Below, piece by piece: positions 28,938-36,436 of a stretch of 54,882 nt of DNA. The notes beneath the pieces were generated by a model that saw only the letters and a list, made by a program, of their open reading frames with translations, had not been told where the DNA came from and did no database searches. Within the stretch, counting starts at the first letter, position 1. Every line of letters starts with the position of its first letter. Where the stretch lies: the NCBI RefSeq assembly GCF_016793225.1, contig NZ_JAEUMN010000005.1:1-54882 (forward strand). Reading direction: 5' to 3'. The position numbers were made by a program, and so were the translations under genes. This stretch comes from Phenylobacterium sp. GTDB lineage: Bacteria > Pseudomonadota > Alphaproteobacteria > Caulobacterales > Caulobacteraceae.

Positions 28938-29075
28938 GTGTTCGACGCGAAGTACGCCGAGTTCATCATCCCCGCGTTCGCCGTCACCGCCGTGGTGTTC
29001 GCCGGAATGCTCTGGACGTCGCTGGCGCACGCGCGGCGCTGGCGGAAGCGCTTCGAGGAGCTGGACCGCAAGTGA
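28938..29075 (+). CDS. ccmD: Haem exporter accessory protein CcmD
   Basis: A 45-residue protein with one membrane helix (FIIPAFAVTAVVFAGMLW) followed by a basic tail (HARRWRKRFEELDRK), the standard CcmD layout. CcmD joins CcmC to CcmAB for release of holo-CcmE. The start is GTG 28938, one base after the ccmC stop. Its TGA overlaps the GTG of ccmG (GTGA). It is easily missed because of its size; its position between ccmC and ccmG makes the call firm. Confidence 0.9.
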   Translation: MFDAKYAEFIIPAFAVTAVVFAGMLWTSLAHARRWRKRFEELDRK

Positions 29076-29584
29076 GCCGCTGGCTCGCCGCCCTCCCGCT
29101 GGTGGCGCTGGTCGCCCTGGGCGGCCTCTTCTACTTCTACGCCCTGCGGCGCGATCCGCAGGTCCAGCCCAAGGCCCTGGTCGGCCGCGAGATGCCCGAC
29201 CTGACGCTTCCCACGCTCGCCGAAGGCCAGCCCGTCCGCCTGCGGAGCGCCGTGCAGGGGCCCGCGCTGGTCAATTTCTACGCGTCCTGGTGCGCCCCCT
29301 GCGAGGTCGAGCACCCGGTGCTGATGGGGCTGAAGGGCCGCGGCGTGCGGGTGGTCGGCGTGGCCTACAAGGACGCGCCGTCGAATGCGCAGGCCTTCCT
29401 CACCCGCCTGGGCGACCCCTTCGCCGAGGTGCTGGTGGACCGCGACGGCCGGGCCGGCGTCGAGTTCGGCGTCACGGGCGTGCCCGAGACCTACCTCGTG
29501 GGGGCGGACGGGAAGGTCATCGAGAAGCACACCGGGCCGCTCACCGAGGCCGACGCGACGCGGCTCGCGAACCGCGCGCGTTAA
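29072..29584 (+). CDS. ccmG: Thiol:disulfide interchange protein CcmG/DsbE
   Basis: A 170-residue membrane-anchored thioredoxin-fold reductant for apocytochrome c cysteines. An N-terminal anchor (ALPLVALVALGGLFYFYA) is followed by the active site YASWCAPCEVEH (WCxxC, near residue 72) and the cis-Pro loop TGVPETYLV. The acidic GVAYKDAPSNAQAFLTRLGDPF segment is typical of DsbE. GTG 29072 overlaps the ccmD stop. ccmE, ccmF and ccmH are not in the window. Confidence 0.96.
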   Translation: MSRWLAALPLVALVALGGLFYFYALRRDPQVQPKALVGREMPDLTLPTLAEGQPVRLRSAVQGPALVNFYASWCAPCEVEHPVLMGLKGRGVRVVGVAYKDAPSNAQAFLTRLGDPFAEVLVDRDGRAGVEFGVTGVPETYLVGADGKVIEKHTGPLTEADATRLANRAR

Positions 29585-29631
29585 CCGCGCGTTGAGGGAC
29601 CGGCGGCAATGTCGCCGGACCCGTTAACCAT
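29581..29631 (+). promoter_or_regulatory. CtrA-like motifs before a small unknown gene
   Basis: TTAACCGCGCGTTGA (29581-29595) is TTAA-N7-TTGA, one mismatch from the CtrA motif TTAA-N7-TTAA. TTAACCAT (29624-29631) matches the reported CtrA half-site form. Both lie between ccmG and the gene starting at 29647. Binding is unproven. Confidence 0.35.
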
Positions 29632-29646
29632 GTTCGGCCCAGCCCC

Positions 29647-29925
29647 GTGACCACCATCCGCCCGAACATCCTGCCGCCGTCGCACCAGGGCCCGCAGCCC
29701 CAGGACCGCGACCGCATGGCCGCCCAGCGCGCGTTCTTCGCCCAGGCCATGGGCCAGGCGCAGGCGGCCGCGGCGCCCGCCCCGTCGCCCGTCTCGGCGC
29801 CGGTCTCGGCGCCGGTCTCCTCGGGCGCGACGGTCGCGGCCGCCCGGACCGCCGCCTCCCCGTCCAGCGCCGAGGCCCCGCAGAAGATCCTGCGGCCGGG
29901 GTCCCTGGTCGACATCCGCGTGTGA
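29647..29925 (+). CDS. Small hypothetical protein
   Basis: A 92-residue protein with GTG start and no recognised domain. The N terminus (MTTIRPNILPPSHQGPQ) and C terminus (KILRPGSLVDIRV) look ordered, while the middle is an Ala/Pro/Ser-rich low-complexity linker with the triple VSAPVSAPVSS. No signal peptide or membrane helix is seen. Native codon use argues for a real gene. An alternative ATG is at 29716. Two CtrA-like motifs lie upstream. Confidence 0.55.
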   Translation: MTTIRPNILPPSHQGPQPQDRDRMAAQRAFFAQAMGQAQAAAAPAPSPVSAPVSAPVSSGATVAAARTAASPSSAEAPQKILRPGSLVDIRV

Positions 29926-29950
29926 CCGGTCGGACGGCTAAGACTCGAAA

Positions 29951-29965
29951 TTAACTAGAATTTAT
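29951..29965 (+). promoter_or_regulatory. CtrA-like motif TTAA-N7-TTAT
   Basis: TTAACTAGAATTTAT, one mismatch from TTAA-N7-TTAA, lies 39 bases before the small gene at 30004, in a short AT-rich island. A GANTC site (GACTC) sits at 29942-29946. Confidence 0.35.
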
Positions 29966-30003
29966 CTGGGAACACGGTTCGGGGCTGCGGGTTTAGCAGC
30001 ATC

Positions 30004-30198
30004 ATGGCCACCCAGCGCGACAGTCGGATTCGGCAGGAAGCCGCCGCCCTATGGCGCGAGCTCTATCAGGAGCCGCCGCCGGCCGCCGAGGGCGCCGACC
30101 TGCTCGACATGATCGTGGGCGGCCTGCCCGAGCCGTCCTACGACAGGATCGCGAACCCGCACCTGCGGCCGGCGAACATCAGCTTCCCGAAGCGCTGA
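30004..30198 (+). CDS. Small conserved hypothetical protein
   Basis: A 64-residue protein (MATQRDSRIRQEAAALWREL, then DLLDMIVGGLPEPSYDRIANPHLRPANISFPKR). It has a helical first half with ALWRELYQEPPP and a C terminus rich in Pro, Asn and aromatic residues. No domain is recognised, but the composition and codon bias look coding. It stands alone between the ccm cluster and the convergent yciB, with an AT-rich promoter-like leader and a CtrA-like motif. Confidence 0.6.
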   Translation: MATQRDSRIRQEAAALWRELYQEPPPAAEGADLLDMIVGGLPEPSYDRIANPHLRPANISFPKR

Positions 30199-30203
30199 GC
30201 GCC

Positions 30204-30788
30204 CTATTCGGTGGGCGGCGGCGGCAGGTCTTCCGTCTTCATGTAGCGCATCAGCAGCGGCACCTGGCTGAGCGTGAAGACGAGCGTCAGGATCATCAGG
30301 CCGGGGAAGCGGAACACCACCCAGACGGTGTCCGGCTGCGTGCGCCAGACCACCTCGTTGATCGCCGCGAGCGCGAAGAACATCCCCGCGTAGCGCAGGG
30401 TGAGCTGCCGCCACACCGGCTCGGGCATGGTGAAGGCGTCGCCCAGCACCAGCTTGAGCGGGTTCTTGCGCATGGCCAGGCCGACCAGCAGGGCGGCGCC
30501 GAACAGCCCGTTCATGATCGTGGGCTTGATCTTCAGGAAGCGCGCGTCGTCGAAGACCAGCGTGAGCCCGCCGAACAGCAGCGCCGCGCCGCCGGCGATG
30601 GCGGGGAAGGGCGCGATCCGCCGCTCCACGGCCAGGCCCACGGCCAGGGCCAGCGCCGAGCCGCCGACCAGCCACCAGCTCGCCTGCACCAGGTTGCGGC
30701 CCGTGGCGAAGTAGGCGGCCAGGAAGATCGCCAGCGCCGAATAGTCGACGAACCAGCGCACCCAGTGCCTGCGGCTGGAATCGCTCAT
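30204..30788 (-). CDS. yciB: Inner membrane-spanning protein YciB (septation protein A)
   Basis: A 194-residue protein of the YciB/IspZ family with five to six hydrophobic helices. VDYSALAIFLAAYFATGRN near the N terminus, FDDARFLKIKPTIMNGLFGAALL in the middle and LTLRYAGMFFALAAINEVVWRT near the C terminus are characteristic. It affects envelope integrity and septation in the organisms where it was studied. ATG 30788 overlaps the ftsY stop (ATGA), so it is translated with ftsY. Confidence 0.93.
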   Translation of the reverse strand: MSDSSRRHWVRWFVDYSALAIFLAAYFATGRNLVQASWWLVGGSALALAVGLAVERRIAPFPAIAGGAALLFGGLTLVFDDARFLKIKPTIMNGLFGAALLVGLAMRKNPLKLVLGDAFTMPEPVWRQLTLRYAGMFFALAAINEVVWRTQPDTVWVVFRFPGLMILTLVFTLSQVPLLMRYMKTEDLPPPPTE

Positions 30789-31729
30789 CTGATGGGCTCC
30801 GAAAGGCCCACGAGGCTGCGGGCGAAGGCGTGGGCGTCGAAGGGCTGCAGGTCGTCCACGCCCTCGCCGACGCCGATCAGCTTGATCGGGCTGTCCGACG
30901 CCTGGGCCACCGGCACCAGGACGCCGCCGCGGGCGGTGCCGTCCAGCTTGGTCATCACGATCCCCGACACGCCGATCTGGTTGCCGAAGATGTTCTCCTG
31001 GGCGAGCGCGTTGCGGCCGACAGTGGCGTCCAGCACCAGCAGCGTCTCGTGCGGCGCGTCGGGGTCGATCTTCTTGACCACCCGGATGATCTTGAGCAGC
31101 TCGTCCATCAGGCCCTGCTTGTTCTGCAGGCGTCCGGCGGTGTCGACGAGCACCACGTCGTAGCCCTCGTCCTTCGCCTTCTGCACGGCGTCGAACGTCA
31201 GCCCGGCGGCGTCCGATCCCGTGGGCCGGCCCATGAAATCGGCCCCGGCCCGCTCGGCCCAGATCTTGAGCTGCTCGACGGCGGCGGCGCGGAAGGTGTC
31301 GCCGGCCACCACCAGCACCTTCGCGCCCTGGCGGACGAGGTCCGTGGCGATCTTGCCCAGGGTCGTGGTCTTCCCCGACCCGTTCACGCCGATGAACAGG
31401 ACCACGTAGGGCCGCGGGCCGGCGAGCGGCTCGAAGCTGCCCGCGCGGGTCGCCAGTTCCTCGCCGATGGCCTTGCTCAGCGCCTCGCGGATCTCGGCCT
31501 CGTCGACGTCCTTGCCGAACTTCTCGGCGGCGAAGCGCTCGGTGATACGGGCGGCGGAGTGCGGGCCGAGGTCGGCCTCGATCAGCATCTCCTCCAGCTC
31601 GTCGAGCTTGGCCTGGGTGAGCGGTTCCTTGGCGACGAACACCTGGGCGATCTGCTCGCCCATCTGCTTCGACGACTTCGTCAGGCCCTCGGTGAGCCTC
31701 TGGAACCAACCGCGTTTGGGTTCGGACAT
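30785..31729 (-). CDS. ftsY: Signal recognition particle receptor FtsY
   Basis: A 314-residue SRP-GTPase that docks the SRP-ribosome complex at the membrane. The acidic N-terminal A domain is very short, common in alphaproteobacteria. G motifs are GVNGSGKTTTLGKIA (G1), DTFRAAAVEQL, DTAGRLQNK and TKLDGTARGG, followed by the GVGEGVDDL closing segment. The frame extends upstream into repeat DNA, but ATG 31729 gives the normal MSEPKRGWF start. The partner ffh is also present, at 36970-38481. Confidence 0.98.
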   Translation of the reverse strand: MSEPKRGWFQRLTEGLTKSSKQMGEQIAQVFVAKEPLTQAKLDELEEMLIEADLGPHSAARITERFAAEKFGKDVDEAEIREALSKAIGEELATRAGSFEPLAGPRPYVVLFIGVNGSGKTTTLGKIATDLVRQGAKVLVVAGDTFRAAAVEQLKIWAERAGADFMGRPTGSDAAGLTFDAVQKAKDEGYDVVLVDTAGRLQNKQGLMDELLKIIRVVKKIDPDAPHETLLVLDATVGRNALAQENIFGNQIGVSGIVMTKLDGTARGGVLVPVAQASDSPIKLIGVGEGVDDLQPFDAHAFARSLVGLSEPIR

Positions 31730-31795
31730 GGGGCGGGCTTCTAGCCGTCTCCGGCCGCCCTGGAAACCGGGCGCAACGCCCTGCCCGCCGCTGGC

Positions 31796-32184
31796 CTTTC
31801 CCGCTTGCGGGAAAGGGGGACCGCTCGCCGAGCCCGCAGGGCGTAGAGCGAGGGGTGGAAAGGGTAAGCCCCAGTCCCCGCGCTCAAGACACGCCCCCTG
31901 CCCGCCGCTCGCCCTTCCCACCACCCGCTCTTCGCTTCGCTCGGCGGGCGGTCCCCCCTTCCCGCGCGCGGGAAGGGAAGGTGCAACACGCGCCCCCTTC
32001 CTTTCCCGCCTGCGGGAAAGGGGGACCGCTCGCCGAGCCCGAAGGGCGTAGAGCGAGGGGTGGAAAGGGCAAGCCCCAGTCCCCGCGCTCAGGACGCGCC
32101 CCCTGCCCGCCGCTCGCCCTTCCCACCACCCGCTCTCCGCTTCGCTCGGCGGGCGGTCCCCCCTTCCCGCAAGCGGGAAGGGAA
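31796..32184. repeat. Two tandem copies of a 205-bp palindromic element
   Basis: Unit 1 starts at 31796 and unit 2 at 32001, a 205-base period, nearly identical. Each unit is a large imperfect palindrome. The left arm is CTTTCCCGC..GCGGGAAAG then GGGGGACCGCTCGCCGAGC. The right arm is GCTCGGCGGGCGGTCCCCCC then CTTCCCGC..GCGGGAAGG. Each arm tip is its own hairpin. No transposase is encoded. A lone left arm is at 20834-20880. It fills the gap between ftsY and the TRIC-type gene. Confidence 0.88.
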
Positions 32185-32226
32185 TTTGCTTTGCCGTGGA
32201 TGGCGGTCGACCGCATCAAGGGGCGC

Positions 32227-32865
32227 ATGGATCCGCTGGCGACCACGCTGATGGTGCTCGACTACGCCGCCGTGGCCGTGTTCGGCGCCTCGGGCGCGCT
32301 GGCGGCCGCCCGGCGCAAGCACGACATCATCACCTTCGGCTTCTTCGCCGCCGTCACCGGCGTGGGCGGCGGCACGCTGCGCGACCTCCTGATCGGCGCG
32401 CCCGTCTTCTGGGTGGCCAAGCCGCAGTACGTGGCGGTCTGCCTCGCCGCCGCGACCGCCGTCTGGGTGTTCGGCTGGGGCCGGCGGGGCGAGCGGATGC
32501 TGAACTGGCTCGATGCGCTGGGGATGGCGGCCTACTGCGTCGTGGGCGCCCTGAAGGCGCTGTCCCTGGGCGTGCCGGCCTTCTCGGCCGTGGTCATGGG
32601 CGTGCTCACGGCGGCGTTCGGCGGCGTCATCCGCGACGTCCTGGCCGAGGAGCCGTCGATCCTGCTGAAGCGCGAGCTCTACATCACCCCGGCGCTCCTG
32701 GGCGCGGGCGTCTTCGTCGGCCTGGACGCCATGGGCCTCGCGCCGGGAGTCGCGGGCGTGCTCGGCTTCCTCTGCGCCTTCGCGCTGCGGGCGGGCGCGA
32801 TGCTGTTCGGCTGGCGGATGCCGGGCTTCCCCGGCCGCGGCCCGCCCCCGGACGCGGCGCCCTAG
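32227..32865 (+). CDS. TRIC-type cation channel family protein (UPF0126)
   Basis: A 212-residue membrane protein made of two related three-helix halves plus a seventh helix. The first half has FGASGALAAARRKHDIITFGFFAAVTGVGGGTLRDLLIG; the second repeats the pattern with MGVLTAAFGGVIRDVLAEEPSILL. The GGG-LRD and GGV-IRD motifs are diagnostic. Bacterial relatives form trimeric K+-type channels; the physiological ion here is unknown. ATG 32227 has AAGGGG just upstream; an in-frame ATG at 32200 near the repeat is less likely. Confidence 0.88.
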   Translation: MDPLATTLMVLDYAAVAVFGASGALAAARRKHDIITFGFFAAVTGVGGGTLRDLLIGAPVFWVAKPQYVAVCLAAATAVWVFGWGRRGERMLNWLDALGMAAYCVVGALKALSLGVPAFSAVVMGVLTAAFGGVIRDVLAEEPSILLKRELYITPALLGAGVFVGLDAMGLAPGVAGVLGFLCAFALRAGAMLFGWRMPGFPGRGPPPDAAP

Positions 32866-33296
32866 GGCCTGTCCGTCTGCCTCGACACCACGCCGGCGAA
32901 GGCCTCGGACGGGCTCTCGCCGGTCCTGGGGTGGGTCCAGGGCGGCAGGTCGCCGAGGTGGTCCACGTAGGAGAGCTTGGCCGGCCAGACGAGCTGGGTC
33001 GCCGGGGCCGCCGCCTCGGGGTCGTCCAGGGCGCCGATCGAGACGCCGACGCTGTCGCCCATCTCGAAGCTGAGCGGCGTGCCGCAGGCCTCGCAGAAGC
33101 CGCGCTTCACGGCCTCGGAACTCTGGAAGTACTTCGGGGGCCCGGGGATCCAGCGGAACTCGAACACGTCCACGTACGGCCCGAAGAAGCCGCCCGTCGC
33201 CCGCTGGCACATGCGGCAGTGGCAGATGCTGGACCGTCCCAGCCGCCCCGCCTCGAACCGCACCGCGCCGCATTGGCATCCGCCGGTGAACGTCAT
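32862..33296 (-). CDS. GFA family protein, copy 1
   Basis: A 144-residue zinc-binding protein of the GFA/CENP-V family (glutathione-dependent formaldehyde-activating-like). Ligand Cys residues lie in TGGCQCGAVRF, SSICHCRMCQ and FCEACGTPL. Many annotated members have no proven enzymatic role. It is about half identical to the adjacent gene at 33306-33743, from which it is separated by nine bases. The pair are tandem paralogues at the end of the dapF-mtaB run. Its stop overlaps the convergent TRIC-type gene by four bases. Confidence 0.9.
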   Translation of the reverse strand: MTFTGGCQCGAVRFEAGRLGRSSICHCRMCQRATGGFFGPYVDVFEFRWIPGPPKYFQSSEAVKRGFCEACGTPLSFEMGDSVGVSIGALDDPEAAAPATQLVWPAKLSYVDHLGDLPPWTHPRTGESPSEAFAGVVSRQTDRP

Positions 33297-33305
33297 GCCG
33301 CCTCC

Positions 33306-33743
33306 TCAGGTGTCGCGGTCAGGATGCTGCAGGCCGACGATGCTGGCCAGATGCGCGGCGGCCCGCGGCTCGTCGGGCGCGTGGGTCGGAAGGTCCGGGA
33401 GCCCGTCGACCCACGGGAGCTTGGCCGGGCTGCCCAGCTGTTCGCCGGGCCGGGCGGCCGCGGGATCGTCCAGCGCGCCGATCATCACCGACGTCAGGCC
33501 CGCGGCGTGCTCCCAGGTCAGCGGCGTGCCGCAGGCCTCGCAGAACCCCCGCCAGACCTTGTTGGAGCTCTGGAAGCGCTTCCGCGCCCCGCGCGTCCAT
33601 TCCAGCCCCTCCAGCGCGACGTAGGGCCCGAACAGGCCGCCGGTGGCCTTCTGGCACATGCGGCAGTGGCAGATGCTGGCCTCGCTCAGACGCGCCGCGC
33701 GGAACCGGACGGCCCCGCACTGGCAGCCGCCGGTGATGCTCAT
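33306..33743 (-). CDS. GFA family protein, copy 2
   Basis: A 145-residue GFA/CENP-V family protein with the same Cys motifs as its neighbour (TGGCQCGAVRF, ASICHCRMCQ, FCEACGTPL). The shared ATGG-FGPYV block and the closing proline/aspartate region confirm tandem duplication, while the C-terminal thirds have diverged. ATG 33743 overlaps the mtaB stop (ATGA), so it is coupled to a tRNA-modification gene. A functional link is not evident. Confidence 0.9.
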   Translation of the reverse strand: MSITGGCQCGAVRFRAARLSEASICHCRMCQKATGGLFGPYVALEGLEWTRGARKRFQSSNKVWRGFCEACGTPLTWEHAAGLTSVMIGALDDPAAARPGEQLGSPAKLPWVDGLPDLPTHAPDEPRAAAHLASIVGLQHPDRDT

Positions 33744-35020
33744 GCCGGCGCCATGTGCAGCGTTCGGGCCAGCAGCCGCCGCTCGTCGCGCCCGGTGACG
33801 CGCAGGTCCACGATCCCGCCCACCGGCGCCTCGCCTTCGAAGGCGATCTCGGTGAAGTCCTCGGCGCGCGCGACGCCCGGGCGTTCGACCAGGCCCGACA
33901 GCGTCCGCCCGGCCTGCCGCGCCAGGTGGCGCGCCAGCCCCGCCGCGCCTGCGCTCCGCAGCGCGGCCGCGCGCGCCTTGACGACGTCGCGCTTCACGGC
34001 CGGCATCCGGGCCGCCGGCGTGCCCGGCCTGGGGCTGAAGGGGAAGACGTGCAGGAAGGCGAGGTCCGCTTCTTCCACCAGCTTCAGCGTGTTGGCGAAC
34101 ATCTCGTCCGTCTCGGTCGGGAAGCCCGCGATGAGGTCGGCGCCGAACGCCACGTCCGGCCGCACGGCGCGGACCTCGCGCACCAGCTTCAGCGCGTCGG
34201 CGCGGCTGTGCCGGCGCTTCATCCGCTTCAGGATCATGTCGTCGCCGGCCTGCAGCGACAGGTGCAGGTAGGGCATCAGCCGCGGCTCCTCGGCCAGGCA
34301 GCGCATCAGGTCGGGGTCGATCTCGGCGGCGTCGATCGACGACAGGCGCAGGCGCGGCAGCTCGGGGACCAGCTTCAGTATCCGGGCCACGAGCTGGCCC
34401 AGGGTCGGCCGGCCGGGCAGGTCGGCGCCCCAGCTGGTCACGTCCACGCCCGTCAGCACCACCTCGCGATAGCCCTGGGCGGCCAGCTTCCGGACCTGCT
34501 CCACCACCTCGCCGGCGGGGGCCGAGCGGGAGTTCCCGCGGCCGTAGGGGATGATGCAGAAGGTGCAGCGGTGGTCGCAGCCGTTCTGCACCTCGACGTA
34601 CGCCCGGGCCCGGTCCTTCAGGCCGTCGATCAGGTGCCCGGCCGTCTCGCGCACGCTCATGATGTCGTTGACGCGCACGCGCGGGGGCTCGGCTCCGTCC
34701 GCCTGCGACAGCGGGGCGTAGGCGCCGGTCTGGCTCTTCTCGGCGTTGCCCAGCACGAGGTCGACCTCGGGCATGGCGGCGAAGGCGGCGGGGTCGATCT
34801 GCGCCGCGCAGCCGGTGACGATGAGCCGGGCGCCCGGGCGCTCGCGCCGCGCCTTGCGGATGGCCTGGCGGGCCTGCCGCACCGCCTCGCCCGTCACCGC
34901 GCAGGTGTTGAACACCACGGCGTCCGAAAGCCCGTCCTCGGCAGCGCGGGTGCGGATGACCTCGCTCTCGTAGGCGTTCAGCCGGCAGCCGAACGTGACG
35001 ATATCGACGTCGCGGCTCAC
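33740..35020 (-). CDS. mtaB: tRNA (N6-threonylcarbamoyladenosine(37)-C2)-methylthiotransferase
   Basis: A 426-residue radical-SAM methylthiotransferase of the MtaB type. The N-terminal UPF0004 domain has FGCRLNAYES, NTCAVTGEA and GCAAQ, supplying the three Cys of the auxiliary cluster. The radical-SAM Cys triad is CDHRCTFC (near 155), followed by IPYGRGNSRS. VHVFPFSPRPGTPAARM-like text (FLHVFPFSPRPGTPA) and a C-terminal TRAM-like region complete it. It lacks the MiaB signature, supporting MtaB. GTG 35020 overlaps the dapF stop. Confidence 0.93.
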   Translation of the reverse strand: MSRDVDIVTFGCRLNAYESEVIRTRAAEDGLSDAVVFNTCAVTGEAVRQARQAIRKARRERPGARLIVTGCAAQIDPAAFAAMPEVDLVLGNAEKSQTGAYAPLSQADGAEPPRVRVNDIMSVRETAGHLIDGLKDRARAYVEVQNGCDHRCTFCIIPYGRGNSRSAPAGEVVEQVRKLAAQGYREVVLTGVDVTSWGADLPGRPTLGQLVARILKLVPELPRLRLSSIDAAEIDPDLMRCLAEEPRLMPYLHLSLQAGDDMILKRMKRRHSRADALKLVREVRAVRPDVAFGADLIAGFPTETDEMFANTLKLVEEADLAFLHVFPFSPRPGTPAARMPAVKRDVVKARAAALRSAGAAGLARHLARQAGRTLSGLVERPGVARAEDFTEIAFEGEAPVGGIVDLRVTGRDERRLLARTLHMAPA

Positions 35021-35838
35021 GGGAGCTCGCCCGTGAAGTCCACGGCCGCCGGGCCGGTCATGATCACGTGGCCGTCGTCGCGCCACTCGATGAAGAGCTC
35101 GCCGCCGTCCAGCTCGAGCGTGGCGTGGCGGCCCGTCAGGTCGCGCCGGGCGGCCGCCACCAGCGCCGCGCAGGCGCCCGTGCCGCAGGCCCGGGTGAGG
35201 CCGGCGCCGCGCTCCCACACGCGCAGGCGGATGCGGTCGCGCGCCTTGATCTCGGCGAAGCCCACGTTGACGTGCTGGGGGAACAGCGGGTGCCGCTCCA
35301 CGGCGGGCCCGGCTTCGGCCACGGGAGCCTGGGCGACCTCGGGCACGAAGAAGACCACGTGCGGGTTGCCCATCGACACGCAGCCGGGCGGCGCCATGAG
35401 GTCGGCGTGGTGGTACAGCGCCACCGGCAGGGCGGCGGTGTCGTGCGCCTCGGCCAGGGGGATCTCGCGCCAGTCCAGGCGGGGCTCGCCCATGTCGACG
35501 CTCACCAGCCGCTCGCCGGCCCGGGTGGCGACCAGGCGGCCCGCGGCGGTCTCCATCACCGCCTCGTCCTTGCCCGACGACTGCATCAGGAGCCAGCCCA
35601 CGCAGCGGGTCCCGTTGCCGCAGGCGCCGACCTCCTCGCCGTCGGCGTTCCAGAACCGGACGCGCGCGTCGGCGCCCTCTGCCCTGTCGATGGCGATGAG
35701 CTGGTCGCAGCCGACGCCCGTCTCGCGGTTCGCGATGGCGCGCACCTCCTCGGCCGTCGGCTCGAACGGCGCGCTGCGGGTCTCGACCACGACGAAGTCG
35801 TTGCCGAGCCCGTTCATCTTCAGGAACGGGCGGCTCAT
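35017..35838 (-). CDS. dapF: Diaminopimelate epimerase
   Basis: A 273-residue enzyme that converts LL- to meso-diaminopimelate for lysine and peptidoglycan. FLKMNGLGNDFVVVE starts the protein. The two catalytic Cys are in VGACGNGTRCVGW (near 75) and TRACGTGACAALVAA (near 220). GNPHVVFFV is also conserved. ATG 35838 is directly preceded by CCGGCCCC with no Shine-Dalgarno sequence, and TATATA lies ten bases upstream, so a leaderless transcript is possible. It is coupled to mtaB by GTGA. Confidence 0.97.
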   Translation of the reverse strand: MSRPFLKMNGLGNDFVVVETRSAPFEPTAEEVRAIANRETGVGCDQLIAIDRAEGADARVRFWNADGEEVGACGNGTRCVGWLLMQSSGKDEAVMETAAGRLVATRAGERLVSVDMGEPRLDWREIPLAEAHDTAALPVALYHHADLMAPPGCVSMGNPHVVFFVPEVAQAPVAEAGPAVERHPLFPQHVNVGFAEIKARDRIRLRVWERGAGLTRACGTGACAALVAAARRDLTGRHATLELDGGELFIEWRDDGHVIMTGPAAVDFTGELP

Positions 35839-35869
35839 GGGGCCGGCTATATAGGCGAAACCCGGCCCC
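35839..35869 (-). promoter_or_regulatory. Hairpin and TATATA directly before dapF
   Basis: GGGGCCGG (35839-35846) is complementary to CCGGCCCC (35862-35869), and the intervening loop holds TATATA (minus-strand reading). The structure abuts the dapF ATG. Confidence 0.4.
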
Positions 35870-35887
35870 GACGCACGGTGCGCGCTC

Positions 35888-35907
35888 GGGCCGCGCCGTC
35901 GCGGCCC
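35888..35907 (-). terminator. Hairpin downstream of rimM
   Basis: Perfect 8-bp stem GGGCCGCG and CGCGGCCC with loop CCGT, 11 bases beyond the rimM stop. There is no T-run, so termination strength is uncertain. Confidence 0.5.
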
Positions 35908-35917
35908 TCGACCGGGG

Positions 35918-36424
35918 TCATTCGAGCTCGTCGGGCCTCAGGCCGATCACCTTGCGTTCGGCCAGGCGCACCTCGGGGACGGCGTCCCTGGTGAAGGGCA
36001 GGTACCAGGTAGCGCCGCCCTGCGCGGGCGCGATCTCGAGCAGGTCGCCGGCGCCGAAGTCCTGGACCGAGCGGATCGTCCCCAGGGCCTCGCCCTCGGG
36101 CGTCTCGACCGCGAGGCCGATCAGGTCGGTGACGTAGAACTCGTCCTCCTCGGGTTCGGGGAGGACGTCGCGCGGGATGTAGAGCCTTAGGCCCCGCAGC
36201 GCCTCGGCCTGCTCGCGGGTCTCGATCTCGCGCGCACGCGCGACCACGCCGCCCTTCGCCGCCCGGCCGCCGGTCAGCGTGAGGGCGGGCGTCCCGTCCT
36301 CACGCTTCAGGTCGCGGTACGCAAGCAGCGCGGCGGGCTCGGCCGTGTAGCTGGTGAGGCGGACCTCGCCGCGGACCCCGAAGGCGCCCGCGACGCGGCC
36401 GACCAGGATGAGATCGTCTCCCAT
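35918..36424 (-). CDS. rimM: Ribosome maturation factor RimM
   Basis: A 168-residue 16S rRNA processing protein with an N-terminal RimM beta-barrel (LVGRVAGAFGVRGEVRLTSYT) and a C-terminal PRC-barrel (EDEFYVTDLIGLAVETPEGEALGTI, then WYLPFTRDAVPEV). It follows rpsP by 12 bases, the conserved order. trmD and rplS, which usually follow rimM, are instead 13 kb away on the other strand. Confidence 0.96.
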   Translation of the reverse strand: MGDDLILVGRVAGAFGVRGEVRLTSYTAEPAALLAYRDLKREDGTPALTLTGGRAAKGGVVARAREIETREQAEALRGLRLYIPRDVLPEPEEDEFYVTDLIGLAVETPEGEALGTIRSVQDFGAGDLLEIAPAQGGATWYLPFTRDAVPEVRLAERKVIGLRPDELE

Positions 36425-36436
36425 CCGGCTTCGACT

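Noticed and set aside
31796-32184. Possible CRISPR-like array
   Set aside because: Only two long repeats with internal symmetry, no short repeat-spacer pattern and no cas genes.
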